Positions 17,816 through 26,607 of a stretch of DNA of 64,000 bases are shown here, piece after piece. The notes beneath the pieces are model-generated. The model ran no database searches. It was given only the letters and a program-made list of their open reading frames with translations, and was not told the DNA's origin. The translations under genes were made by a program, and so were the position numbers. The first letter of the stretch is position 1. The number at the start of each line of letters is the position of its first letter. Origin of the DNA: PALSA-894 sp034669145 (GTDB lineage Bacteria; Pseudomonadota; Alphaproteobacteria; Rhizobiales; Xanthobacteraceae); assembly GCA_034669145.1 (NCBI GenBank), contig JAXDNY010000281.1, forward strand, positions 1 through 64,000, written 5' to 3'.

Positions 17816-18919
17816 CTCGAGCGCGCGCATTATATTCTCGGCCGGCACGCCACGCACACTCGCAGGCGCGGCGATCGGCTTCCTGGCAAGGGCTGACTGA
17901 GCGATGCGCGACCGGAGTACGTCCATCAGCAGCGGAGCTTCTGGCGTTTCGTCCCAGCCTTCGAAGATCGCATGCCGCACGCGGCGCGGCGCGGCTCCGG
18001 CGCGGTGCACCACACGGGCTTTCAGGATTGGCGTAACCCAACGCGCCTTTGGCTTTTCGATATCTATTTTAATCGCAGGCTTGTCGATGGCGATCGCGTC
18101 GAGCCTGCGCATCATCGGCTCGATCTCATCGAGCTTCACCCCATACCGCTCCAGCTTGCCGGCGTAGACGAGTTGGTTGATTTCCCGACGCGCGAGATAG
18201 AGACCGTCGAACCGGTCCGCGTCTTCGCGCGCGTAGCCCACCACATAGAACGTCTCGCGATATTGGCAGGGCACCTTGATCCAGTCGCGCGTTCGTCCCG
18301 AACGGTAGGGTGAATCGACCCGCTTGGAGATAATGCCTTCAGCATTGTGCCGATGTGCATGTTCCCAGACCTTCGGGCCATCGAACTCGATATGTTTGCA
18401 GAGGTAGAAGCGCTCGGAAGCGTTTTCGATCAGCCCTTGCAACAGCGCTTTCCGCTCGATCAACGGTCGGCGGCGGACGTCCTTGCCGTCACAAAACAGG
18501 ATGTCGAAGGCGCGGAATTGCAGCGGATCGGAATCGTGGCCCGCAACTGCCTTCGACAGCGCGAAGAAGTCGGTCGTACCGTCGCGGCGCGGCACCACCA
18601 TCTCACCGTCAATCACGAAATCACCACCGGGAAGCTTCAGCGCCGCCTCGGCAATAGTCGCATAGCGGTGGGTCCAATCGTGGGCCCCGCGGCTGTAGAG
18701 CGTGACCTTTTCCCCTTGGCGGTTCAGCTGCGTGCGGAAACCATCCTCCTTGATTTCGTGCACCCAGCGTTCGCCGGCCGGCGGCGTGCCGATCTCGGCG
18801 GCGAGGCACGGCTCGATGAACGGGAGCATGGGCGGCCGAGCAGACGCGGGACGTCGTCGCCGCAGCGCGACTTTTGTCGCCGGCGCGACTGGCAAGGCTG
18901 TGGGAAGACGGCGCGCCAC
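17786..18919 (-). CDS. ligD: LigD ATP-dependent DNA ligase domain (polymerase domain cut off by frameshift)
   Basis: 377 residues. The adenylation motif KEDG lies in HEIKEDGFRTQL (about residue 57), followed by GDFVIDGEMVVP, EGIISKR and the motif V segment DWIKVPC, then an OB-fold. This is the full ligase module of non-homologous end-joining. There is no N-terminal phosphoesterase domain, so the gene type is ligase-polymerase. The frame ends VVRPRRS where it should run on into the polymerase domain; one base is missing or extra near 17806. It lies 3 bp behind ku and is clearly its operon partner. Confidence 0.85.
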   Translation of the reverse strand: MARRLPTALPVAPATKVALRRRRPASARPPMLPFIEPCLAAEIGTPPAGERWVHEIKEDGFRTQLNRQGEKVTLYSRGAHDWTHRYATIAEAALKLPGGDFVIDGEMVVPRRDGTTDFFALSKAVAGHDSDPLQFRAFDILFCDGKDVRRRPLIERKALLQGLIENASERFYLCKHIEFDGPKVWEHAHRHNAEGIISKRVDSPYRSGRTRDWIKVPCQYRETFYVVGYAREDADRFDGLYLARREINQLVYAGKLERYGVKLDEIEPMMRRLDAIAIDKPAIKIDIEKPKARWVTPILKARVVHRAGAAPRRVRHAIFEGWDETPEAPLLMDVLRSRIAQSALARKPIAAPASVRGVPAENIMRALEDAVVRPRRS

Positions 18920-18922
18920 GAG

Positions 18923-20011
18923 CTAACTGACTCTGCGGGCCCGTGCCGACGACCGTTTGTCGACGCTGCGTTTCGAAGCTGCTGCCGTGCGCCGCGGGGT
19001 CGGCTTGATAGTATCGGGAGCTGGCTTTGCGACATGCGGCGTCAACTTGGCAATCTTCCGACTTGGCCGCTCCGTCGCCAAGCTGCGCCTCAACGCGTCC
19101 ATCAGATTGATGACGTTCTCCGGAGACGGCGTCGATGCGATGCTTCTAGCCGGCATGTGCGCCTGCTTCTCGCGCAGCTTCTCGACCAGCACCGTGCGAT
19201 AGCGGTCCTCCAGATATGCTGGATCGAAGTCTTCGGTCTTTGTCTCCAGGATGTGCTCGGTGATCCGCAGCATTTCATTGGGGAGCGTCATCTTCGGAAT
19301 GTCTGCAAAATACTCCGTCTCATCGCGAACCTCGTGCGCGTAGCGGAGCGTAATCCCTCGAAGGCCGCTTCCCATCGGCTCGACAAGGATAGGACGCTCC
19401 CTGCTCGCCAACACAATGCGTCCCAGCCCGACCAGGCCCTTGGCAGCGACCGCATCGCGGATGACCGCGAACGCCTCCTGTCCAACGGCGTCGCGCGGGA
19501 CAATGTAGTAAGGCGTATTGAGATAGCGGGCGTCGATCTGCGCCCGCCGCACGAACCGGTCGAGTTCAATAGTCCTGGTGTTCTCGACAATCGGACGCGG
19601 CGGTGCCGGAGCCGGAACGACGGGCGGTGCCGCCTGGCGCTCCGGGTCACGCTGCCTGACTGGCGCGCTCGGCTTTGGCGGCGCTTCCCTGGTGGGCTGG
19701 ACATGCCCGGCGGGCGCGGGAGCAACGCTGAACGGCCTTATGCGCGCTTCCTGCTGAGCCTGCTCAATCTCCTCATCTTGAAGGATCAGGAACTCGTTTT
19801 CTCCGACTTCGTAGCCGCGCCCCTTATGCTGAGACTCGACGACTTCGCCGGTGACAGAATCCACCATCTGCTGGCGAAGACGGTGGCCGGTCTCGCGGTT
19901 CACCTGCCGGAACGAGATTTTCTCAGCCGCCGAAATCGCCGGGTAAAGGGCGATCGGACACGACACGAGGGACAGCTTGAGAAAGCCTTTCCAATGTGCA
20001 CGCGGCGCCAT
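18923..20011 (-). CDS. ku: Ku DNA end-binding protein with proline-rich insertion
   Basis: 362 residues. The Ku core is recognisable from MAPRAHWKGFLKLSLVSCPI through the beta-barrel region (DARYLNTPYYIVP, GLVGLGRIVL) to a lysine/arginine-rich C-terminal tail. Ku binds double-strand DNA ends and recruits LigD. Between GENEFLILQDEEIEQ and the conserved TRTIELDRFV lie about 65 extra residues rich in Pro/Ala/Arg (about 85-150); most bacterial Ku proteins have almost none there. It heads the ku-ligD operon, and a palindrome lies about 50-70 bp upstream of its start. Confidence 0.92.
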   Translation of the reverse strand: MAPRAHWKGFLKLSLVSCPIALYPAISAAEKISFRQVNRETGHRLRQQMVDSVTGEVVESQHKGRGYEVGENEFLILQDEEIEQAQQEARIRPFSVAPAPAGHVQPTREAPPKPSAPVRQRDPERQAAPPVVPAPAPPRPIVENTRTIELDRFVRRAQIDARYLNTPYYIVPRDAVGQEAFAVIRDAVAAKGLVGLGRIVLASRERPILVEPMGSGLRGITLRYAHEVRDETEYFADIPKMTLPNEMLRITEHILETKTEDFDPAYLEDRYRTVLVEKLREKQAHMPARSIASTPSPENVINLMDALRRSLATERPSRKIAKLTPHVAKPAPDTIKPTPRRTAAASKRSVDKRSSARARRVS

Positions 20012-20059
20012 TACCTACGAACTCCCCACGCAACTGCAACGAGTCATAAGTGGTTATTC

Positions 20060-20079
20060 CGACTCAAGATTCCGAGTCG
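20060..20079. promoter_or_regulatory. GACTC palindrome upstream of ku
   Basis: CGACTC (20060-20065) and GAGTCG (20074-20079) form a perfect inverted repeat with an 8-base spacer. Further GAGTC copies are at 20041 and 20101. The position 50-70 bp before the ku start suits an operator. The binding protein is unknown. Confidence 0.35.
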
Positions 20080-20238
20080 AAAGCCCGTCAAGTTACGAAA
20101 GAGTCACCGAGGAACTTGGCCGTTTTCGACGGAGCGCCCCTGACGGCGGCGTATCTCCGGTTGCGGGCTGCGGTACTCTCGTCGAAGAGTCGCTACGGCG
20201 TGATGACCACCGCCGAGAGAGCACCTATGCTCTTTTGA

Positions 20239-20454
20239 ATGAGCATCGGTCCTGTCGATTCGGAGCGGGGCACGGAGCTGCGCGCCAGGGCGCTGGAGCA
20301 CCTTGAAGCCGCTCGCGCTTGCATGGATGAGTCCGGCGACGGAATGGGCAATTACCTGATTGAACGTGCCATCGACGAAATCACGAGCCAGCAATGGCCG
20401 GCGCTCGATCTGTTTTCAGAAGAGTGGCCGACGAAACAGAAGCGGACGCGCTAG
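20239..20454 (+). CDS. small hypothetical protein (71 aa)
   Basis: ATG 20239. The product is helical and acidic in the middle (LRARALEHLEAARACMDESG, then NYLIERAIDEITSQQWPALD) with a basic end. Regular helix composition supports coding. It diverges from ku and converges on the RHH gene. Function unknown. Confidence 0.5.
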   Translation: MSIGPVDSERGTELRARALEHLEAARACMDESGDGMGNYLIERAIDEITSQQWPALDLFSEEWPTKQKRTR

Positions 20455-20489
20455 ACCGGCTCTTGCCGGGCAGCATGCCATGCTTGCGG

Positions 20490-20870
20490 CTACCGGGCTT
20501 TCGACTTCGGGAGATCGGTTCGCATCTCACGAAACTCCGACGGGCCCTTGAGCAGCCGACGTTTGCGTTTCTCACGGATATCGGCCGGCACGGAGTGGTC
20601 ACTTAGATAATCCACCATCTCGCCTGCCAAGCCGGCTGCTTTAGCTGCGGACTTCTTATCGGTTGGCTTGGCAGTGCGTACGCTTGCCAAGCCGATCTCG
20701 ATGAGCCGGCGGATGGCTTCTGAACGGGAGGGCGTATCACCCAGCCCGGCGGCCCAGGCCTCGACGCGCGCCCGCAGATCTTCCGGAAGGCGAATAGCTG
20801 TCACGGGGTCGCGACCAGTCGCAGGGCGGCCACGTTTCTTTTTTGTCTTTTTCCGTACCGATGTCGGCAT
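20490..20870 (-). CDS. ribbon-helix-helix DNA-binding protein
   Basis: 126 residues. A basic N-terminus (KKTKKKRGRPATGRDP, AT-hook-like GRP) precedes a CopG/MetJ-type ribbon-helix-helix (VTAIRLPEDLRARVEAW, then SRSEAIRRLIEIGL, about residues 22-62). The lysine-rich C-terminal half has no recognised domain. It probably acts as a dimeric regulator. No toxin gene is adjacent, so an antitoxin role is not supported. It is followed by the csp gene on the same strand direction but in a separate unit. Confidence 0.75.
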   Translation of the reverse strand: MPTSVRKKTKKKRGRPATGRDPVTAIRLPEDLRARVEAWAAGLGDTPSRSEAIRRLIEIGLASVRTAKPTDKKSAAKAAGLAGEMVDYLSDHSVPADIREKRKRRLLKGPSEFREMRTDLPKSKAR

Positions 20871-20924
20871 GTTTGCGGATGTACCCGCAAGGGCCCGCCG
20901 GCAACAAGCCGACGAGCCTTGCTG

Positions 20925-21131
20925 TCATTTCACCTTCAGATTTTCGGCTGACTCCTTGCCTCGATTCGAGACGATTTCATAGTCCACTTGCTGGCCCTCA
21001 TTGAGGGTGCTTAGACCCGCCCGTTCCACTGCCGAGATGTGTACGAACACATCCTTGCCGCCACCGCCCGAAGGCTGAATAAAGCCATAGCCCTTTGTCG
21101 GGTTGAACCACTTCACTGTTCCACTGGCCAC
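20925..21131 (-). CDS. cold-shock domain protein
   Basis: 68 residues from GTG 21131; CAGGAGAT lies seven bases upstream and decides this start. The single CSD carries both RNA-binding motifs, KGYGFIQ (RNP1) and VFVHIS (RNP2). It binds single-stranded nucleic acid and melts RNA structure in the cytoplasm. Length is typical of CspA-type proteins. Confidence 0.93.
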   Translation of the reverse strand: MASGTVKWFNPTKGYGFIQPSGGGGKDVFVHISAVERAGLSTLNEGQQVDYEIVSNRGKESAENLKVK

Positions 21132-21648
21132 GTCGCATCTCCTGTTGACGAAGCCCCCATCATGGCAGACGCGCGCTGCCCCCGACAGCCCTGATGGCGC
21201 GGCAATTTCAGCGCGCATGGGCTGTGCGCCGCCATGAGCCGTGTTTCGACAATGCTGGTAAGAATTGATTATGCCTGATCCTTGCAAGCCCCATTGGATA
21301 GGCGAACCTCCTTTCGGAACTGACGTTCTTCTTGCATCATGCATCTCCCTGGGGGGAAACCATGGGCCGCTACCACCCTTCCGTCTGCTCCACTCTGCTG
21401 ATCGCTCACAGCGCCCGCTTGAGAGAGGAACAGCATCGACTCGCCGACGAGCGCCGCCGCGAGATCTCCGACCTCGTAGATTTTCGGGTGGCGAATAGCT
21501 CCTATAGAAGCCCACCGCTCAGCGAAGCAGGGTCCGGCCATATCCTTACGGGCAGCGCAGCGTCCGCCTCACTCGGTCCCTAGGGAGCCGCAGCGCGGCG
21601 ATCGGGCCGCCCTTGGCGGGGTAGGGCGCCACCCATATGTTTCCCGCC
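21132..21648. other. csp leader and intergenic region
   Basis: The part next to the csp start probably contains its leader and promoter, as is usual for cold-shock genes. Short frames on both strands around 21265-21583 have no recognisable product or supporting start signals. Confidence 0.4.
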
Positions 21649-22361
21649 ATGTGTGGACGCTACTCAGCCGATCTACGTTGGGACGATGTCGCGAAGCTCT
21701 ACGACCTGTCCAAGCAGGGGCCGCTGCCTCCATGGAATTTTCCACCGAGCTACAACGTCTGCCCGACTGATCCTGTCCCGGTGATCATTCCAAATTTTGA
21801 TCGACGGCAGCTGGTCGTCATGCGCTGGGGCCTTGTGCCGGGCTGGTGGTCCAAGCCGCTCAAGGAATTGAGGCTCGCGACGTTCAACGCGCGAGCGGAG
21901 ACCGTCGAGGAGAAACCGTTCTTCCGGGAGGCATTCAAGCGGTCACGCTGCCTGATCCCAGCGTCGGGCTACTACGAATGGCACTACTCGAATCCCGACG
22001 ACAAGAAAGAGAAGCCGCAGCCCTACTATTTCAGTCGTCGCGACGGTCAGCTCATCACCTTCGCCGGGCTCTACGACACATGGCACGATAGAGCCGAGAA
22101 CAAAACATCCAGTCGTGCGTCATGGTCATCACCGAGCCGAACAAGCACGTCGCCGAAGTTCACGACCGCATGCCAGTCATACTGGAGCCCGATCAATTCG
22201 ATACCTGGCTGCGGACGAACGACGTGCGTGAAGCCGCCAGCATGCTGAAGCCAGCGGCGGAGGACGTGCTCGTAAGACGGCCCGTCTCAAAGCGGATCAA
22301 TAGTTCCAAGACTGCGAAGGACGACGCGACGCTGCTTGAAGAAGTGACGCTGGTGACGTGA
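21649..22361 (+). pseudogene. SRAP (YedK/HMCES-type) protein, frameshifted
   Basis: The true start is ATG 21649, which places the catalytic Cys at position 2 (MCGRYS). NARAET (Asn) and GYYEWHY (Glu) follow in the same frame. At about 22100, in an A-run, the frame breaks: the original runs on to 22248 without homology, while MVITEPNKHVAEVHDRMPV, with the catalytic His, lies in the next frame and ends at 22361. SRAP proteins crosslink to abasic sites in single-stranded DNA. As read, the protein would lack its His. Confidence 0.8.
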
Positions 22362-22496
22362 ACGGCCAAGAAGGGACAGGGTTAAAGCCTCGGGCCGGCA
22401 TCCATTTGCGCTCCGTGTCCATCGTCCTTCCGAGCGCTCGTGGCTTGACACCCGAAGAACAAACAGAGAACATTCGTAGCCGATAAGGGACGGGTC

Positions 22497-22715
22497 ATGG
22501 CCATACGAGAGGACATCAACCGAGACTATCCCTATCAGGTGGCCCTCCCGCTCGACGACAAGCTGGTGGGTGTTCTCAATTGGCTCGACGAGCGGCTCGG
22601 CCGCTGGGACATGTACGTCGACCTGAGAGACCAAACGATCCGCTACTGCTTTCGCGACGAGGCCGAAGCGTTCGCCTTCAGCCGGCGCTTTGTTCAGATC
22701 CGCGAGGCGGGATGA
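22497..22715 (+). CDS. small hypothetical protein (72 aa)
   Basis: Starts MAIREDINRDYPYQVALPLD and ends with a RDEAEAFAFSRRF helix. The alpha/beta composition and a well-behaved frame support coding. The next gene overlaps its stop by 4 bp (ATGA), so the two are translationally coupled. The two products share an overall plan (a short strand region, then a sentence of the type 'RDEAEAF/ERADAEKF'), as if related. Confidence 0.6.
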   Translation: MAIREDINRDYPYQVALPLDDKLVGVLNWLDERLGRWDMYVDLRDQTIRYCFRDEAEAFAFSRRFVQIREAG

Positions 22716-23023
22716 GGCGCAAAGGCGAGTTGTCGCCGTCTCGCGTCGATCGAGAGTGGCCGCATCAGATCATGTTGCCGGCGGACGAATGCTTGGGTCA
22801 GCAGTACAGCGTCATCGCGGAATTCTGCGCGGACCTGTCCTTGTGCCCGCGAGGGCACTCGCTTGTCGTATCGGACAGGTGGCAGCGTGTCTTCTGCTTC
22901 GCCGAAAGAGCGGATGCCGAGAAATTTCAGGCGCGGTTTGGCGGGGTGTGGTTCGATCCAACTCGGCGCGGCCGCGGTACTGGCTGGATGCGGATCAGGC
23001 CGCCGAAGCAGAAGTTCTACTAG
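22712..23023 (+). CDS. hypothetical protein (103 aa), coupled to upstream gene
   Basis: ATG 22712 overlaps the previous stop. The product contains CADLSLCPRGHSLVV and a FAERADAEKFQARFGG helix, then a basic C-terminus. The latter resembles the end of the upstream protein, suggesting a related fold. No family recognised. Confidence 0.6.
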   Translation: MRRKGELSPSRVDREWPHQIMLPADECLGQQYSVIAEFCADLSLCPRGHSLVVSDRWQRVFCFAERADAEKFQARFGGVWFDPTRRGRGTGWMRIRPPKQKFY

Positions 23024-23037
23024 GTGCAGTGCTCGCC

Positions 23038-23292
23038 ATGCCGAACATCACCTACTACGTTGTCTTGGCCTTTGTTCGAAACGAGGAAGGCGAGGGGGAG
23101 TTGATCGCCGAGGCCCCGGCGCAGATGCCGAGCGCTACCGCGGCAACATCACGCGCCCGATCGCTCGCCAGTACCAGGGCTGGGGTTATTGCATTCGCTC
23201 GCACCGGCGATCCCGACATCGGTGAGTTCGCCGATGCCGTCCTGCTGTTCAAGGCCGGTGAGGTCCCGGATAACGTTTTCGATGTAGAGTGA
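23038..23292 (+). CDS. hypothetical protein (84 aa)
   Basis: ATG 23038. The product reads MPNITYYVVLAFVRNEEGE, then a helix (SRARSLASTRAGVIAFARTG) and DIGEFADAVLLFKAGEVPD. It is a small alpha/beta protein 14 bp behind the previous gene and probably in the same operon. Composition is typical of conserved small rhizobial proteins. Function unknown. Confidence 0.6.
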   Translation: MPNITYYVVLAFVRNEEGEGELIAEAPAQMPSATAATSRARSLASTRAGVIAFARTGDPDIGEFADAVLLFKAGEVPDNVFDVE

Positions 23293-23325
23293 GCTGCCGG
23301 ACCACAACAGTTCACCGTCTGTCGG

Positions 23326-23733
23326 TTACTTGATGGTGAAATCTTCCTTCGTGAGCTTCGTGCCCTTCATCTCTTCGCGCATCCAGGTGGGAAGCATCCC
23401 GCGCCCGGACCACTTCAGCCGCTTGTGCTTCTTGCTTTGATATTTCGGCTTGGCCTTGGCGCGCTTGCGGGTGTGCGGCACGCGCATCACGGCTCGCACC
23501 GCGGCGCCGGCCTTGTTCGAGGCATAAATCTGAAGGCCAGCGAGTTGGCCCTCGAGGAATTCCCGCTGCTGCTGGACCTTCGCCGCGAGAGTGCTTTCCA
23601 GGCCCGCGATGTAGTCGCGCAATTGCCCAACATCCATTTTGGAAACAGAGGTCGAAAACTTGCCGACCTTGGCAGGTGTGCTCTTATTCTTCGAGCCTGG
23701 GGGTCGGCCGCGACGTTTCGCCTTCTTCGCCAT
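23326..23733 (-). CDS. H-NS-family nucleoid protein with AT-hook-like start
   Basis: 135 residues. The basic N-terminus (AKKAKRRGRPPGSKNK) contains an RGRP AT-hook-like core. A coiled-coil segment (about 33-70) serves for oligomerisation. The C-terminal domain KRLKWSGRGMLPTWM matches the H-NS DNA-binding loop (WSGRGxxPxWL). H-NS proteins silence AT-rich and acquired DNA. It is monocistronic and convergent with the small-gene operon. The AT-hook plus H-NS combination is less common than a plain H-NS protein. Confidence 0.8.
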   Translation of the reverse strand: MAKKAKRRGRPPGSKNKSTPAKVGKFSTSVSKMDVGQLRDYIAGLESTLAAKVQQQREFLEGQLAGLQIYASNKAGAAVRAVMRVPHTRKRAKAKPKYQSKKHKRLKWSGRGMLPTWMREEMKGTKLTKEDFTIK

Positions 23734-24106
23734 GGGAGTTCCTCGTCATGATTCCACACTGCGCGGTATAGGGTAGCCGCGCACCTTTGGAAACCGGTGT
23801 CCTCAAGGGGACGGAGGCCCTGTTGGTGGCAACGAAAGATCAGCGGCGCTCGTCGGCTATCGCGGCGACTTCCGCCTTTCCGCGGACAACGACGGCTCGA
23901 CGGTCAATTTGCAAGGAGAGTATTTCATTCGTCTAAGCGGCGGCGACGACATCGCCGTACTGCCAGACCTTGAAGGCGCGTTGACGAATCCGAGTGAGAA
24001 CTTAGAGCAACGCCGAGACGGCCGATCGCTTTTCGCATCGGCACATGCTTGTTCAAGCATCGGTTGTGGTACTATATTTTTGCGATGCTGCCAAAGGGGT
24101 GACATC
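23734..24106. other. intergenic region, no supported gene
   Basis: An open stretch at about 23840-24060 reads GDFRLSADNDGSTVNLQG and could be a remnant of a larger gene, but it has no start and no family. The last 20 bases carry the ribosome-binding site AAAGGGGTG of the nuclease gene. Confidence 0.35.
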
Positions 24107-25123
24107 ATGATGAAACTTGGCTTGAGGGGCGTGGCGCTTCTGGCTGCGGTGGGGATAGCGCCGGTATCCGCGCACGCATGGGGGTTCAAAGGTCACCAGA
24201 TTGTTGGCGAGATCGCGGATCAAATCATTGCGCGAGATCATCCTGCTTTGCAGGATCGCCTGAAGGATATGCTGCCGGCCGGCAAAGGTCTTAGCGATGT
24301 GGCGGTCTATCCGGATTGTCTTCTGTTTGCATGCAATGTTGTTCAGCCAGGCTTTTTTGATTCTTTCATCAAACGCAATCCGGAAAGCGACAAATATCAT
24401 TTTACCGATGTGCCCATTCAGCGAAAGCGATACGCTGCCAACACCGCCGGCACCCATCGCCACGATGTGGTTCAGATTCTGCGGTACGCCGTTGGACGCT
24501 TGCGCGGCCTGCCGCCGACCGACGTTCCGGCTGATTTCGATGAAAACGAGGCGATTTGGGTCATGACGCATCTGGTTGGTGACATCCACCAACCGCTGCA
24601 CGTTGGCTCGCGCTACTACGACGATAAATGTCTCAACGTTGTCGATCCAAATGTTGATGGCGGCGCCGGACTGCCAGACTTTGGGATCGGCACCAAATTT
24701 TCCGAAACGCATGGTGGCGGGTGGTTCAAAATTCCTCCCAATCGCCAACTTCACAAGATTTGGGACAATGAAGCGGTCGAAGGCGCAATGAGGCTCGCCA
24801 ACGTTCACGATGGATCAATCAAGAAGTTCGCGGAAGCGGTTCTGGCTAATCCTCCCACGGGATGGAAGACCTCCGGCGACGTAAGCACCTGGAGTCGCCG
24901 GTGGGCCGATGAGATCCTTCCCTTGGCGCGGGAAGCCCACGAGCGCATCAAGGTGACCGTTCCCGGCGTTGATCAACAGGCGTCGCACGACAAGGTCGAA
25001 TGCCGTTGGGAGGCGACCCTGCAAGGCAACTACGACGATTGGGCCGCAGAAAAGGTCCGTGAACAGCTGGCGAAGGCTGGTTTCCGGCTCGCTGAGATGT
25101 TGCGTGTTCTGTTGGACGACTGA
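24107..25123 (+). CDS. S1/P1-type zinc-dependent nuclease, secreted
   Basis: From ATG 24107 (AAGGGGTG upstream) the product is 338 residues. A signal peptide ends in AHA, and the mature protein begins with Trp (WGFKGHQIVGEIAD), the N-terminal zinc ligand of the family. Other ligands are seen in DVAVYPD, YHFTDVP and THLVGDIHQPLHVG (His, Asp, His, His). Such enzymes degrade single-stranded DNA/RNA and 3'-nucleotides outside the cytoplasm, often for phosphate or nucleotide salvage. It appears monocistronic and intact, unlike many neighbours. Confidence 0.9.
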   Translation: MMKLGLRGVALLAAVGIAPVSAHAWGFKGHQIVGEIADQIIARDHPALQDRLKDMLPAGKGLSDVAVYPDCLLFACNVVQPGFFDSFIKRNPESDKYHFTDVPIQRKRYAANTAGTHRHDVVQILRYAVGRLRGLPPTDVPADFDENEAIWVMTHLVGDIHQPLHVGSRYYDDKCLNVVDPNVDGGAGLPDFGIGTKFSETHGGGWFKIPPNRQLHKIWDNEAVEGAMRLANVHDGSIKKFAEAVLANPPTGWKTSGDVSTWSRRWADEILPLAREAHERIKVTVPGVDQQASHDKVECRWEATLQGNYDDWAAEKVREQLAKAGFRLAEMLRVLLDD

Positions 25124-25423
25124 CTCAAGCGAGAGCTGTTGTCAGCTGAGATTTGCGTAGGGACCCGGGAGCCGCCCGACCCGAATATCTCGCGCCGATA
25201 AAAGGCAGCTAGCGTAGACCTTCGAGCTTCTGCGCACGCGCAAGCAGGTTGGCGACGCTTGGGACATGCCAACGCGAACGCGCGCCGTCGGACTCTGTTT
25301 GTTAAGTGAGCGAGGGACCGCGCCGATCGCTATCGCGCCTTTCCTCGACATGCTTAGCAGGGGCTTGCGGCTGCGTATCGCGAATGCGATTTTTCGGCTG
25401 TGATCGGCCTGCGAGGAACGGCC
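25124..25423. other. intergenic region, nothing recognised
   Basis: I see no coding frame with plausible composition. The methyltransferase start region at 25405-25423 contains GCGAGGAACGGCCC, a usable ribosome-binding site. Confidence 0.4.
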
Positions 25424-26183
25424 CATGACGGCTGAGTGCTACACCCCGGGGCACACATCGAACGCCAGCGACTTCATGGCGAAGCGGTCGCTGCAGTCGC
25501 ACGGGCAATTCTTCTTGAGCCATCTCACGCCGGGCGTCTCGGTGCTGGACTGCGGATGCGGCCCCGGATCCATCACCCTCGGGATCGCGCGGGCCGTGCA
25601 GCCCGGCTTCGTCACAGGTATTGATTTCGGCACCTCGCAAATCGAACGCGCAACGGCTCGCGCAACAGAGGAGGCCGTCTCCAACGTGACGTTTCGCGTC
25701 GCCGACTGCTACGCTCTGCCGTTCGAGGACAACACGTTCGACCGGATCTTCAGCAGCGCCCTGCTGGAACACCTGTCCGATCCGGTTCGCGCCGTGAAGG
25801 AGCTCCATCGGATACTCAAGCCGGGCGGCATTATTGGCGTCTGCGGACCCGATTGGGGAGGGTTCTTACTCTCCCCGCCCTCGGTGGAACTCGCGCGCGC
25901 GGTGGCGGCCTACACCAGCCTGCAAACCCGGAATGGCGGCGACGTGCATGTGGGGCGCAAGCTCGGCGACCATCTTGCGACGGCCGGGTTCGCAGGCGTG
26001 CAGATGTCGGCGCGCTACGAGTGCTATCCGTCGCTAGAGATCATCGGCGAATACTTGGCGCTGCAACTGGAGCAGCAAGGCGATGCGTCGTCGGCGTGGA
26101 CCTTGCGAGCGTGGAGCAGGAGCGAGGGCGGCATGTTCGCGCAGGCGTGGGTCTCGGCCATTGCGCGCAAGGCACGTGCCTAA
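25424..26183 (+). CDS. class I SAM-dependent methyltransferase (UbiE/Methyltransf_11-like)
   Basis: About 252 residues. Motif I VLDCGCGPGSITLG is at about residues 40-53, then the acidic loop GIDFG. FDRIFSSALLEHLSDP and RILKPGGIIGVCGPDW are motifs IV-VI. The product begins MTAECYTPGHTSNASDFMAK. The substrate is unknown. It stands alone between two intergenic regions. Confidence 0.85.
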
Positions 26184-26288
26184 CCCTGTTTCGCATCGCG
26201 GTGCGAGCCGACGCACGAGGAGGTCAGTGTCGCCCTCCACCCCAGCCTGCCCGCTCTTCGTTCCACTGTTGTAGGGGCCTCACTCGCT

Positions 26289-26426
26289 TTAGCGTATTCC
26301 CGCGCGCATGAAGCTCTGCACGAACTGGCGTTGGAACAACAGAAAGCCGATCAGCAGCGGTGCGGAGGTCATCAGCGTCGCGGCCCAGATAATCGCCAGA
26401 TGCCCTGATCGGCGGAAGAGAAGACC
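26289..26426 (-). pseudogene. sugar ABC permease C-terminal remnant
   Basis: The last 45 residues of this frame, HLAIIWAATLMTSAPLLIGF and then FLLFQRQFVQSFMRAGIR, match the final membrane span and tail of MalG-type permeases. Upstream the frame runs into unrelated small-gene sequence. Only the tail survives. Confidence 0.5.
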
Positions 26427-26436
26427 TGCCAGGCCC

Positions 26437-26607
26437 TCAATCATCGGGCAGCACAACGATGGTGACCTCCGCTTGGCACACGAGGCACTCGAGGGGTCTC
26501 GTCTCCAGGTCATCCTGAGCGGGACCTCACGAAAACCAAGGTCGTGGGGACGCCGCATTTCGGGCATTGCGGCGCGACCCCCCTCCGATGTCTGGAATTT
26601 CAACCAT
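26437..26607 (-). pseudogene. degraded small zinc-ribbon protein gene
   Basis: Three short segments in shifting frames make a coherent small protein: a start MVEIPDIGGG, a middle CPKCGVPTTLVFVRSRSG, and an end DDLETRPLECLVCQAEVTIV. Together they hold a CxxC...CxxC zinc ribbon. Start and stop are in the same frame, so two compensating shifts (one in a G-run near 26580, one near 26520) would restore it. Either a decayed gene or sequence errors. Confidence 0.4.

Noticed and set aside
18347..20143. 598-codon open frame on the plus strand
   Set aside because: It is antisense to ku and ligD, whose products are recognisable; long antisense frames are expected in this GC-rich DNA.
20490..20870. Toxin-antitoxin pair with the ribbon-helix-helix protein as antitoxin
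   Set aside because: No toxin-like partner gene is adjacent.
23840..24060. Open stretch with GDFRLSADNDGST
   Set aside because: Has no start or family; kept only as a possible remnant.
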